Source: Cheiracanthium punctorium (taxonomy: Eukaryota; Arthropoda; Arachnida; Araneae; Cheiracanthiidae). Taken from it: DNA of 64,000 bases. Within the stretch, counting starts at the first letter, position 1. Each line of letters opens with the position of its first letter. The stretch is from positions 124,001 through 188,000 of the forward strand of contig JAWZYV010013027.1 of assembly GCA_038373885.1 (NCBI GenBank). The letters are read 5' to 3'. The notes under the pieces were generated by a model that did not search any database, was not told where the DNA came from, and worked only from the letters and a program-made list of their open reading frames with translations. Below are positions 34,730 to 46,278 of the stretch, piece after piece. The translations under genes were made by a program, and so were the position numbers.

Positions 34730-36186
34730 CTAATTAAAGTTGTCGGTCACCTCAATAGGGAGCGAAGACCACGCACGGATTAGTCCTTGTTCCAGCTCAT
34801 GCAACGATCTTGGAGGAGGACTTGAAGCAGCCACTTGTCTGCCAAAGCAGTCCCAAACATATTCTATCGGATTAAGGCCTGGCGATTGAGTTGGCCATTC
34901 CATTCGCTCCAAACCGTGACTCTCAAGATAATCCTCAACAAGCACAGCTCGGTGAGGTCGGGCATTATCATCCATCAGAATGAAATCATTCACAATAGCA
35001 GCAGCATATGGCGAACACAGGCATCAAGGGATATCTCACACCAGTCAAATTTCCTCCGTGGAAGACATGCAGGTCAGTGTGACCATCGAGAGAGATTCCT
35101 GCCCACACCATGATTCCCCCCCCCCCAAAACTGTATCTTTCAACAATGTTGGGTTGGTTGTATTTGGTGTCTTGTTCTCTCCAGACCAGTACACGCCCTG
35201 AATCGCACTGCAATGTAAACCGAGACTCGCCAGTGAAGAGTACAGAAGCCCATTGTTTTCTGGTCCAGGAGACATGTTCCCTTGCCCACCGTAAACGAGC
35301 ACTTCTGTGCCGTCCGTTCAAGGGGACACACACAAATGGTCGTCTTGCATACATACCTGCATTATGAAGGCGTCTTCGTACTGTATTGGCTGAGATCCTT
35401 CTGCCCGATGCGACAAAATGATCTGCAAACAAGCTGAGGTACAGTAGTGGTTCTCCTTCTCCGTGCCAAAAGTGCTGGATAACGGTCTTCTGCAGGTGTC
35501 GTAACTCGTGGTCGGCCTGGAACAGGTCTTCTAGACACTGTATCCAGGGCCCGATTAACCTTTGAAGTAAGAGGAAGCTCAGCCTCAGTTTGCCCCCCCC
35601 CTCCTAGGATTTTTGTTCGGAAAAAGTAAAGTTTTTCTAAATCTATATACATTGTAACAAAACTCACTAATGCATTAGATGACATCACAAAAAGGGGCCC
35701 AGCAGAACTCAGATTAGTGTTCATCCCCCCTCCCTCACACACACACACACACTGACATTTAAAATTATTGTATACAATAATTGCATCAAAATTCTACGGT
35801 AGTTACTTGTTGAATTAGTATTATCATGGTCTTACAATGCAATTAAGAGTATTAATTAAATATTACAAATTGTAGTCAATTTAGGACAAATGTTAAGTTG
35901 TACTAAAGTAGCGTGTATTTAATCTTGCTTGCGCAAATTTTCAAAATAAAAGATTCTTTACAATAACTTAAAAGATGCATTTAAAAACACAATTTTGAAT
36001 TTTTGCAGTCTTCCAGTCACTTTTGGGCCCCCTTTCAAATTCCGAGGGGAAGCTCAAGCTTCGCCAAGCCTTTTCGGTAATCAGGCCCTGACTGAATCTG
36101 TGGTTTGAAATTGATTCCACAGTCCTTGGATTACGAGACACATTGAGACGACCAGCAGCATCTGCTTGTGACAACCCCATTTCCAT
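34730..36186 (-). pseudogene. Tc1-like transposase, split and mutated
   Basis: The N-terminal helix-turn-helix piece is at 36186-36091 (G-L-S-Q-A-D-A-A-G-R-L-N-V-S-R). The hAT MITE then interrupts it. Reading resumes at 35544 with R-R-P-V-P-G-R-P-R-V. The core frame 35432-34986 contains V-L-F-T-G-E-S-R-F, where the first catalytic aspartate is replaced by glycine. The last frame (34993-34730) has D-D-N-A-R-P-H-R-A and S-P-G-L-N-P-I-E-Y-V-W-D, with 34 residues between D and E. Frameshift, missing aspartate and insertion each inactivate it. Confidence 0.92.
35545..36090. mobile_element. hAT-type element inserted in the Tc1 transposase
   Basis: Begins CAGGGCCCGATTA and ends with the complement-type TAATCAGGCCCTG. 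Flanks are ACTGTATC (35537-35544) and ACTGAATC (36091-36098), an 8-bp target duplication with one mismatch. It is 546 bp with no transposase recognised. Confidence 0.88.
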
Positions 36187-36507
36187 CCATCCACCGTAAA
36201 GAATCAGGTAAGCGATTTCTCCTGAACATTATTAGACTGTCTTGAACGAAATTAACGACAAAACTTACAATCGACAAGCACACACAAAAATTACAGCCGA
36301 CGATTCAAAAGTTTCGTTTTTGCACATTTTCTCCCACTCTTATATAAGTATCCATTTCTTTAAAAGTGGTAACTATCATTTTTGCATATATTTTAGTAAA
36401 ATTCGTTACTATTATGCAAATAAACTAAAATTTTCTTGTTTCTGCCTTTTTTATAATGGTCAGCTTCTAAAAAACAGGTTGTACCTTAACTTTTGGAGGG
36501 CAGTGTA

Positions 36508-38497
36508 CTTTATTTGATTTAATTTAGATATATGCATGTGTTTAATTTGCTTTAAATACCTTATGATAATTGTTTTCATTTTGTCTACATAATTTTCATT
36601 ATTTGTTAATGTACCTATTTTATCATGTAAGACGTTTTATGAAATTTACACATGTTGGTGAAATTTTTTAAGGTCTACAATTTTACACTCATTTTTTGTA
36701 CATTGTGAATTCCATACCCTTTACCAATCCGATGCGGGATATAGTGTTTGATTGCATCAATTTTGGTTACTGACTGGTCCAATTTTCTTTTTTTGTCTTG
36801 TTTGATGGTTTCAACAATATACTTTGGTTTGGGTTGCGTTTTTTTTTATGGAGTTTGTTCCATGATTCACATTTTTTTCTCTACATACTGCATTACTGCC
36901 TCTTTGAGGTACAAACACTTTTTGTCCTCATCAGGACAAAGTCTGCTTGAGCCACATTTTTTTTTTTCTTTCCACACACTTGTTATAATTTCCAGGTCCA
37001 TGGCAATGCCTTTCTGAGGTACATACCTTTTGTTTTTGTTTTTACACACTGCATTCTTGCATACTTAAGTTCATAGCACAACATACGTAAAATTATATTT
37101 AGCTTATTCAATAAATTTTTTTGTCCACAATTTTTACCTCACAACATACTTTGTCTTTACTTTGTCATTTTTTTTTACACAATTTTATAGTTGAAGTACT
37201 GATTTTTTTGTCTCTTGAATTATACTGTTTGTCTTGCACACATTGTATACTTTTAAATGAGTGCTTGAGCCTTTTAATGTGAATAGCCTGATCCCCTGTT
37301 TGCATTGAGTGGTTCCAGTTTCTTGTTTAGAGGTCGCACTAGGTTTTTTTCTTTTCTTTAACTTTCAATTATTTGTTACGCACAGTTATTTTGCATTTTT
37401 TTGCCCAGTGTTTGTAAACTTGTCATTTTACACATTTTTTGTACTTTCTACTGCTCTATGCATATGTACCTTTTTGATTCTTGGAGGAAACTAAGTGAAG
37501 TCAAACGATTCCAATTTCCTCAAAACTACTATTTTGCTCACAGTTTTTTTTTCTTTTTCAATTTTCTTTTCGACACACACAAACTTGTTTTGTTATTTTG
37601 AATATTGAAACTTTTAAGTGTTTTGTTATTTTGGGTAATTGTTAAAAATACATTGTGCATGTTTTATGTTTCGAAAGTTAATGTGTTCAAATATGAAGAA
37701 TGCTTGTCATTTTGAAATAATTATTTTGGTAATACGAAAGTTTTATATGGATCCAATTTGAATCAAAATAATGGCTTTTTTGATGAAGATGATAATAAAA
37801 ACCGAGATTATGAATAATATGTTTGAGAATTATGATTAAAAAATTCTTTTGCAACCTAAGAAATTAATTTGAGAATATTAGATGTGAAATGCTGTCTCTC
37901 AAACACTGAATATGAAAAAATTGCATACGAAAATAGTGTACCATTAAAAGTTTTGTATGTTTTTATTAAGTATTGTTACTAATATTTTTATATATTACAA
38001 CTTTTGACTGTGGATATTTTTAATTAGATCACTTGATGTGTATTGCCAAAGTTAATTTTCATCTCAAACATTTTATGTGTGGTGACAGGATTTTCTTCAG
38101 ACTTTTTTCTGTAAAGACTGTTACACTTTTGTTTCAATGTTCTGAACAGATCAATTATACCATCTACCTTAAATTCAAGGTTATATTGGGACGATATTAC
38201 ATATAATTGAATTTGAACTAATGAGAAGACTATACAAAAAAATGTCTTCTGTTAACAAGATTTCTTTTCTTGGGATTACGATTGCTTATTGGTGATATGT
38301 TTACAAGAACTTTTCTGGCTGTAATTCTCAAGAACTATATTTGAACTTTTAATCTTTTCAGTAAATACTTAGTCACCTTATTTTTCTTCAAAAACTCTGA
38401 ATCTTCAATATTGGTTTATAAGTGAATATTTTTAGTGTTTTACTCATTGAATAATAATGTGTATATTTTTTTTTTCTCGTAAACGTGGGGGAGTATA
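36508..38497. other. T-rich non-coding interior of the LTR-like pair, right part
   Basis: Strongly T-rich on the plus strand, with repeats such as TTGAGGTACAAAC/TCTGAGGTACATAC. It ends in a purine tract GTGGGGGAGTATA (38485-38497) just before the second LTR-like start, like a polypurine tract. No coding capacity. Confidence 0.5.
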
Positions 38498-40141
38498 TGT
38501 CATGTTGAGACAACGTACATATCTTTTATGAAAATTATTAATACAAATCTTATTTATTATTGTATAAATTTAAACTAATAATCTATTCTAAATTTAACTA
38601 ATTGTAAGTATTTAATAGTAACTGTTTTTAAAGCTTTCGAATTTCCTTTTAGCCATTTCATTTGTAGGGCAATAACGTACTTTTAAATCACGATTGTACG
38701 GAAATTCTCCAAGACGGGTCTCGACACACCTCGAAGCGATTTTTTCGAAATTCGAATTATTTTAGGAGATATCAATAAAAAACGTGTCTCAAAATGATCA
38801 TTTTTGTTCTCGCCATTTCGCAATTGTAACCCTGCAGTAGAAAGAGGGAGAGGTTAGCTATCTAGGTTGCCATGTTTGGCGAGTTTATTAAATGATTCAG
38901 ATTCTTAAAGTAAAAATAAAAGAATAACGATTTTTTTTTGTTTACATTATTTGTAAGGTTATTTTTTAATTAAAAGATCGTATGCATGTGAAATCAGAGC
39001 AGGAATGAAATGTTTTATACTCAAAAGCTAAAAAGGATTTGAAAATTTTCCGAGACTAAAACGTGCAACTTTTTAATTTGGCAACAAATAAAATGGTTCA
39101 TATCCGATTTTGAGGAGATGTGATTCTAGCGCCAAGCGCTATTTATCGTCTGCTTCTGCTACTTGAACTATGAATACACCTGAATGAGTTTTTAAACTTT
39201 ATTTCAGTTCGAATTGTGCATTTTTCTGCACAGCTTTTCCCATCTATTTCTGATGTATTACATCCAGAAAAAGGATAGAAATATCTATTTTAGTTGTGTT
39301 TAATCACACTCATGAATAAAGATATACTTTCCAACTTAATGGAATAAGGAAAGAAAATAGGGAAGACCCGTGGATTATAATACGCTTTTAATACATAGCG
39401 CTTTAGTGCGTATTTAAAATCTGAAAATGTTTCAGATTTTCTGATTTTTTTTTTTTTTTTCCCTTTCCATTTTTGATAAAGGCCAATACATCCAGAAGCT
39501 CTTCAGAATTAATATAAGACGAAAATAATTTGTTCCTTTTTGCAGGTTTTTATCATTTTTAACCATCTTATTTTTGTAATCAGGGACGGCCCGACACAGT
39601 AAGCAACACATCTGGGCGCCGGCTTCGAAGGGGCGTCCTTTCGAACTCAAAAACTAAGTAGAGCCTAAAAGGGGGCGTCTTTTTTACATTAGCAGGGACG
39701 ACACTTACCGTAGAGCCGTCCATGTTTGTAACCATCTTAATTTTAAATTTCATTCAGAATCTCAGAGATTTGAGTGCCAAGGATGCCGGTGAAGAACAGG
39801 AGTCTCTCTGAACAAGATTTATTAAGATGGCGAACCAACTGGTCGCCGGAGGCGGCTAGTTCATAATAAAGCACAACTTGCAGTATTGCACTGCTCCCAG
39901 GACGCAGTGTTTTGTTTTTCTTTTTGCTTCTCTGTGTGCAGATGCACGCATCGACTGTTCTACAAAAAGACTTTCGAATGCATGTTATAAGTTGTTTGAG
40001 TTGTTTGAATGTTAGCAGTCTGTAGTAAGTTAGGGAGCAGAGTAGAGCTGTGTTGGAGGTTTGGACAAGCACTTGCCCTCGGGGCTTGTGCCTCTGTTCA
40101 TGCTCATAATGTATTCTAATTTTATGTGAAAATATGTAATT
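38498..40141 (+). repeat. LTR-like direct repeat, copy 2, with internal insertion
   Basis: Starts TGTCATGTTGAGACAACG after the purine tract and matches copy 1 over 38498-38690 and again over about 39860-40141. The unmatched 1.17 kb between (38691-39859) is either an insertion here or a replacement. It contains a GC-rich segment at 39590-39720 that may be another MITE. Confidence 0.6.
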
Positions 40142-40678
40142 ACCCACGATAACGATGTTTTGCCATTTTTTTCTGTTTTCTTTCAGCGGCAGATTGAAAA
40201 CTCAAAATGTAGACTATTCCCAAGACTGCGATTCAACTTAGCATACACATCAATGAGCTTTTTATGGGTCGTGCTTTGCGATGGTTTATTTAATATACAC
40301 ATATGAAGTACCATTAATTCCTTTACTACAAAATTTGGATGGAAAAATTACCAAACTAAAAGGATTTCGGTGTAAAATCGGGGAGAAGTGAGAAATTTGA
40401 GAAAATATACTTGTAATATACTTACAGAAAGAAAAATTGTTTTGACTGAGGTTCCTCTTTATCAGCTTACCCTAGATCAATGGTATTTCGATAAACCTTT
40501 ACTGGAAACATTTCAGTGAAGTCGGCCCGAAATGATCCTGGAAAAATAATTCAGCTCAGATAACAACTGTTGACTACTGCAAGTAGAATTTTGCAATAAT
40601 ATGTTGCAGCAAAATACCCTTTGGAGAACTTGAAAACGTAGCAGAGTGTGCTACTAGAGTTTACCCATGCGCTAGGCC
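40142..40678. other. AT-rich sequence
   Basis: Nothing recognised between the LTR-like repeat and the hAT MITE. Confidence 0.3.
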
Positions 40679-40854
40679 AAGAGCGGATTAAAGGGGGGGG
40701 GCGGAGGGGGCGCCCCCCCCGATAAGAAAGAAATTAATGTAAAAGATCCTATTTTACTTCCATAAAATGGATATATATGCCAATCTTTTAACTAACCGCC
40801 TCCACCGACAAACTAACTCCCCCCCCCCGCCAAACTTGCCATAATCCGCCACTG
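40679..40854. mobile_element. hAT-type MITE with perfect 8-bp target duplication
   Basis: Left end CAAGAGCGGATTA and right end TAATCCGCCACTG are imperfect inverted repeats. CGCTAGGC flanks both sides (40671-40678 and 40855-40862). 176 bp with G-rich and C-rich halves. Confidence 0.85.
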
Positions 40855-41285
40855 CGCTAGGCTTGGTTGAAAAAACCGAAATTCTTTTTATCAACTCTTA
40901 ATACCTTGGGAAATTTGCGAATTCGGGTGACTAAAAAAAAAATCTCTAAAAAAATAATAAATAAAAAATCAGTTTATAACTTCCGATCGCACATTTGCTT
41001 TAAAGTTTGCCGAAATTGGGAAAAAAATTCACGTTTTTGCGTTCAGTCTTCACATTTTTAAATTAGCATGTTTCTCAATGTAATACTCAATGTAATAATA
41101 ATCAAAATTTACCGGTTGCGCAATCCCTATAAATTCAATGGGATTTTGATAAAAATTTACATGCAATGGTAAATTATGGTTTAAAGGGAAAAAATATGCA
41201 AATTTAGAACTTTATTGAGTACAAGGTTAAAATTCAATTATTTTAGAACGTCAGTATTACTTTTAAACCGATATTTATTTATCTA
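40855..41285. other. AT-rich sequence
   Basis: No gene. A 64-codon plus-strand open frame (40867-41061) is lysine/asparagine-rich and looks like chance. Confidence 0.3.
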
Positions 41286-43144
41286 TTACTTCCTTGTACG
41301 GAGTATAAGGAAGCAATGTGATCGCGAAAAATTTCGGTAGCCAGATTTCGACGAAAAAACAGATTTTGACTACCTCTAAATTTACTTTTAAGAATTTTTG
41401 CGATGCACCTCATCGTACGCATGCATGTACGTTCATATAAATTCATGTACAACTCATTCTGACCGACCGCGAGTCTATTTTCACCAGTTTTTCCCTGACG
41501 TATGTACACACGTACGTATATAACTCGCATATCTTAAAAACTATTGGTCGTAGAGAGCTGAAATTTTACATTTAGGATTTTTGTAAGATTTAATTGAGCA
41601 CCTACCCTTTGGGTCTTAGTTTATCTACAGGGTCGACCAAAAGATTTTAAATACATTACGCTCAATGGGTAGATATTCATCAAAGCTAGATATTAGGCTA
41701 TTTCAAACTACTCAGAAGTGATATTTGTTTTTAAGGATTACAAAATGAATTTCTCCATTGAAAACAGTGCCTTTACACTTATATTCTTCTACAGGAACAC
41801 CCAAAAACATTTCAACACATTACGATCAATGACAGTTTTAGAGACATTCATCCGTTTCAAGCACAATATTGTCCTACTATATAGTTACGTAGCGGCCCGA
41901 TCACGCTAACGTGCCTCCCTCAAAAATTGCTACAGAAGTCGCCAAGCTTGGCAACTTTGGACTTGCCAACTTGGCAACTTGACTTACGTGCGTATGCATT
42001 TAACTCTCATATCTCGAAAACTATTAGTCGTGGAATGTTGAAATTTCCTATATGAGATTGCTGTAACATATAGTTGTGCGTCTCGATTTTTGGTTTGAAT
42101 CTATTGGATTCAAACCAAAGAGTTCATTCACAGACCAACCAAAAAAATTTCAATACATTAATTTCTCTGGACATCTTCAATACATTACGTCTGTAGTCAG
42201 TCATTGTTTGGTCTACCTTATTGCCACATATCTCGCCATTTGTCGTCGACCTTGGCGAGTTTTACCGAAATTTCGCCAAATTTGGAGGCCAAAAATAATA
42301 TCGGATTTCTTATAACTCTAAAACTTTTAACCGTAGAATTTTTTTTAGTTTTATTGTAGCATCTAACTGCGCATCTTTTTTTTATTGCAATCGACTGGGA
42401 AATTTTTACAGGGTCACCCAAATGACTTTAAATACATTAAGGTTTATGGATATATTCAATTCATTGAAGGTCTCAGGTCAATTACTACTTTGGCTATTCC
42501 CAAAATCTCGCAAACTATCTCAAACTAGTCGGCTTTTGACGAAATATCACCAAATTAAGTGTCAAAAAGAAATCTTTCAAACTGATCCCAGCTTTGGCCG
42601 ATATCGGAAATATTTGGCCAGAAATCACTTAATCGTAGTATTATTGCAGTATTTTATCTCTTTCAAACAAAATAAGTTTAAATGAAGTGGGTCGAAAGTT
42701 TTTTGATTGCATGGACGTGCAAGAAAGTCGTGCTGTCCACATCATATTTTTTTTTAATTGATGAAACTAAATTTTAATGTGAACAATTGCAAATTAAAAC
42801 GAAAAAATCTGGAGTGACTCCACTCAACTTTCCGAACACTTACGATTAAGATCATTACCAAGCATTTAAATAAATTTTACTCGATGAATAATTCAAATAT
42901 ATATACCAAATTGAAGCTCAATTGAATGTACCGTTTAAACGCTAGCGCACTTTCAAGAATTTCTCCCCATAGGCCATAATGTAAAAGAAATCTTTGTCGT
43001 AGCCCTGTAGAAAAACTATAAGTCCTATACACACCAAAATCAATACCGGTTTTGCGACGGTGGTTTATAACATATATACCCAATTTGAGCTCAATCGCAT
43101 GTCCCGTTCAGGAGCTATCGTGTTCACTCACATACACAAACACA

Positions 43145-43223
<79 letters not shown>

Positions 43224-44063
43224 ACACACATACATACATCTCGTAAAAATAGCATAAATGAATTCAGAAGACCTCAAAACGTGTAAATACACCAAAATCT
43301 CGAATTCAAATTTTTTCATGATTACAATACTTTCCTCACATGGTACATGTTCGGAAAGTAAAAATCATGTTGAACACAGTTCAGCATCTCTGTTTTCATT
43401 CCTTCTTAGCTCAAAGTATTTCGAAATCAGATTTATGGGCGATGTTAGACACGGCTCATTTTGAAAGCACAGACATTTTTATTCAGCCTCCTCTAGACTC
43501 ATGTCCCTAAACTTTCCTTGAGGATTCAGTCACGAGTTTTACGCATCTTTCAACATCCCGTGTTTGACCCGAGAATGTCTTGAAAGTTATTAAACACACA
43601 TTTTGAGGCACTTTGGATTTGTAAACGTAATTGAAAGTCTTTGCAACATAAATCAAAAATCTGGAGGGACTCCACTCGGCTTTCCAAACACTTACGATTA
43701 AGATCATTACCAATCATGTAAGTAAACGCTAGTGCCCTTTAAAGAATTTCTTCCCATATGCCATAATCTAAAAAATATTTTTGTCGTAGCTCTGTAGAAA
43801 AACTATAAGTCCTATACACATCAAAATCAATGCCGGTCTTATGATGGTGGTTTATAACTTATATACTCAATTTGAGCTCAATCGAATACCCCGTTTAGGA
43901 GCTATCGTGTTCACTCACATACGCACACACATACACACATCTCGTAAAAATAGCATATATGAATTCAGAATACCTCATAACGTATAAATACAACAAAATC
44001 TCGAAGTCGAATTTTTTCATGAATACAATACTTTCCGTACATGGTACATGTTCGGAAAGTAAA
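41286..44063. mobile_element. Non-coding element with long imperfect terminal inverted repeats
   Basis: Left end TTACTTCCTTGTACGGAGTA, then AAGGAAG, TGTGATCGCGAAAAATTTCG. The complement of the right end is TTACTTTCCGAACATGTACC, then ACGGAAAGTATTGT, GAAAAAATTCGACTTCGAG. Inside, words such as CATATCTCGAAAACTATT(A/G)GTCGT and CAGGGTC(G/A)(A/C)CC recur. The right part is duplicated (42805-43365 and 43658-44063). No transposase is seen. I recall this type of end as common in spider DNA, but its class is unknown to me. Confidence 0.55.
43129..43235. repeat. (CA)n microsatellite
   Basis: About 107 bp of CA repeats with a few TA interruptions, inside the 41286-44063 element. Open frames over it (poly T-H and poly V-C) are artefacts. 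Confidence 0.97.
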
Positions 44064-44069
44064 AATAGG

Positions 44070-44679
44070 ACTAAAGATTTTTGATAGAAAAAGCTTCTAT
44101 TGGTGAAAACGTGATTCGGTGTGGTTCACACGATATAATAGAGATATAATTTGGAGCTCATAGTCTTTCTTCTTCTCTATAGAGATAGGGAAAGAATGAA
44201 CATTCTGTTCTCCCCTGGGCGAATGAATCCCCCCCTCTTTTGTTTTCACCCTGGCTACGTATCTCATGGTGGAGACAGAAGTTCACAGATTTTAGCTCTA
44301 TCAAAATCGAAGTATTTCTAGAGTCTTAGCCATTTTGAGAAATAATGATAACGGTATTGATTTTCGGGTGGAGGGGGGGGGGGAAGGAAGATAGAACTTT
44401 TAGCCCAACCTACCAGAGCTTTAGAGTGTACACGTGCCTAAGAATGCTGTAAGTGGCAACGGTGCATGTGAATTAAATTACCCAAATTCGAAACCAACAA
44501 GGAGTGGGCTCAACCTCGGAAATTCATTTCAGGACGAAACTTCGTATAAAAAGCAGTACTCCTTTAGGGTGTTAATCCCTTAATATATTAGCGTCCATTT
44601 TTTTTTGAGGGGGGGGGGGGCAATTCAGCCTTTGAAAATTCATGCTCAACTTATATACTAAGTAAGCAAGCTTGCCTGT
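44070..44679. other. Unassigned sequence with G-runs
   Basis: G-runs at about 44373-44385 and 44610-44620. No gene or repeat partner is recognised. Confidence 0.3.
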
Positions 44680-44750
44680 GGCCGGATAGCTCAGTCGTTT
44701 AGGCATTGTATTACAATGTGGAGGACCAGAGTTCTTGTCTGGTACCGGCC
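44680..44750 (+). tRNA. tRNA-like sequence, probably a tRNA pseudogene or SINE head
   Basis: GGCCGG at 44680 pairs with CCGGCC at 44745-44750 as acceptor stem. TAGCTCAGTCGTTTAGG resembles an A box and D arm. GCATT/AATGT can form an anticodon stem with loop GTATTAC, which would place ATT as anticodon. CCAGA/TCTGG form a T stem around GTTCTTG. The acceptor has a mismatch in its last pair, the D stem is poor and the T loop departs from TTCRANY. A T-run follows at 44761. I think a decayed or SINE-related copy is more likely than a working gene. Confidence 0.45.
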
Positions 44751-45065
44751 ATTTATATGCTTTTTTCTTATTATTTATTATTTTCAAACGTCAATCTTTT
44801 TTTGTTTAGAAAAAAGTCTTATTAAATATTAAAAGATGTTTTAGTTGTAATTAAAAAGAGTATAGTTATGATAATATTTATAAATAGTATCTACAAATAC
44901 TTCTATCATTAAAATATAATTAGCAGTTTAAAATAATTCTATTTTAAATTACCTATTCTAGGGTAATGATGTGAAAAATGTCTAATCCAAATAAAAGTTT
45001 TCGTTTGCCCCATTTGTATTTTCATTAATGCTTTGTAATCTTGCCTCTATCATATGGACATTTCA
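44751..45065. other. AT-rich spacer
   Basis: Nothing recognised. Confidence 0.3.
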
Positions 45066-46278
45066 GTATTTACGTATTATCCTGGTGGTCATTTACGACA
45101 AACTTTTTTCTCGTCAAATACGCTGGCAAACTGTTGCCAATCGTATTCCTAATCGGTTCGTTCAATTTTTTTAACTAATAGTTCAACTGAACAAGTTTCT
45201 TCGCGGACTACTCATCATGTTACGTGTAACAGTGTGTTATTTACACATCGTTGTTCTTTTCAGTATTTTGTGTGCGTTATTATGAGAAAAATTTTTAAGT
45301 GTTTGTTTTGCTATTATGATAAAAATTTGGGACTTACCTTCAACCGAGGAGGATGCTTTCAAATATTTTCAACAGTACGGTAATTCCCTCCAAAAAAGAA
45401 TTGTCCTAATAACCAATGCATGAATTTATGTCTTAAAAAGGATTTGCAATGGCGCTGTAATGTGAAGGGATGTGAGAAAAAAATCTCCATCAGAAAGGAT
45501 ACGTGGTTGGGAGGAAGTAAAATTCGTAGGTACTAACGTATTAATCGACGGTACGCCAAGAAGAGAGATTTTTTGCCAAAGTAAATGCCAGACAGGTGAA
45601 ATTATTATGATTCGGAATACAATTGGCAACAGTTTGTCAGCTCATTTCACGAAAAAATAGTTTGGCGACAATGACCGTCGGAATAATACATGAGTACTAA
45701 TTCCTATTTTGATAGCCTTACGATTCATTTATTGCGGGGCTCAAGAACTTGCATCAATTTCGGGTAAAAATCAAGTAGATATCTGCGGCATCAAATCTAA
45801 TTAAAATGCAACATTCCTTCCTCTTAAAACAAAAATTCCGTCTCCTTAAACCTAACTCAACTGAGCAATTTTAAAAACATACGTTACTCTCAATCTTCAA
45901 AAGAAACACCACTCAAATTATTCTCAAACTTCGAAAAAGAAATTGTGCGTAGTAAAAATCTCGAAAAAGCACCATAAAAAAGTTATTTTATGAATTAAAT
46001 ATTGGATCTATCGTAGAAAACTATACGGCCACCAAACAGAACAACGATAAATCGTCAGGACTGTTACCAAGATGAAATTTATATTTGAGGACGTGCCGTG
46101 TTTTGCGATCAACAACCTTTTCTTGCGGATCATCGTAAATGGTTTGAACAGTTTAGAACAGAATCATCCTCAAAATCTCTTTTAATTCAACCCGGATCAA
46201 TAGTTCGATGTATCCGGCATTTATCTTGACAAAAAATTGCTGGTGCTGGTAGACTGCCGGGAAAATATGTAAGTAAAC
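45066..46278 (+). mobile_element. Merlin-type transposon, degenerate
   Basis: Left end GTATTTACGTATTATCCTGG. The complement of the right end is GTTTACTTACATATTTTCCC. Flanks ACATTTCA (45058-45065) and ACATTTCT (46279-46286) are an 8-bp target duplication with one mismatch. A Merlin transposase start lies inside. A second, inverted copy of the left terminus sits at about 45600-45698, so the interior is rearranged. Both ends match those of the MITE at 31690-31860. Confidence 0.8.
45316..45525 (+). pseudogene. Merlin transposase N-terminal remnant
   Basis: An ATG at 45316 opens M-I-K-I-W-D-L-P-S-T-E-E-D-A-F-K-Y-F-Q-Q. After a frameshift near 45400 it continues N-C-P-N-N-Q-C-M-N-L. Then comes W-R-C-N-V-K-G-C-E-K-K-I-S-I-R and D-T-W-L-G-G-S-K. 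The C-x4-C...W-R-C-x4-C zinc ribbon followed by S-I-R-K-x-T-W is the N-terminal signature shared by Merlin and IS1016/ISXO2-type transposases. The DDE core downstream has been lost, so no activity is possible. Confidence 0.85.

Larger units (their letters stand above)
34412..36505 (-). mobile_element. Tc1-like transposon interrupted by a hAT MITE
   Basis: Inverted ends CACTGCCCTCCAAAAGTTAA (left) and the complement at 36486-36505 are flanked by TA (34410-34411 and 36506-36507). Removing the 546-bp insertion leaves about 1.55 kb, the normal Tc1 size. The transposase is on the minus strand. Confidence 0.95.

Noticed and set aside
39590..39720. Possible hAT-like MITE (GGGACGGCCC at one side, GCCGTCC at the other)
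   Set aside because: Inverted ends are short and the flanking AACCATCTTA copies are not placed symmetrically. Not enough to call ends.
43052..43319. Open frames of poly T-H and poly V-C on both strands
   Set aside because: They translate the (CA)n microsatellite and are not genes.
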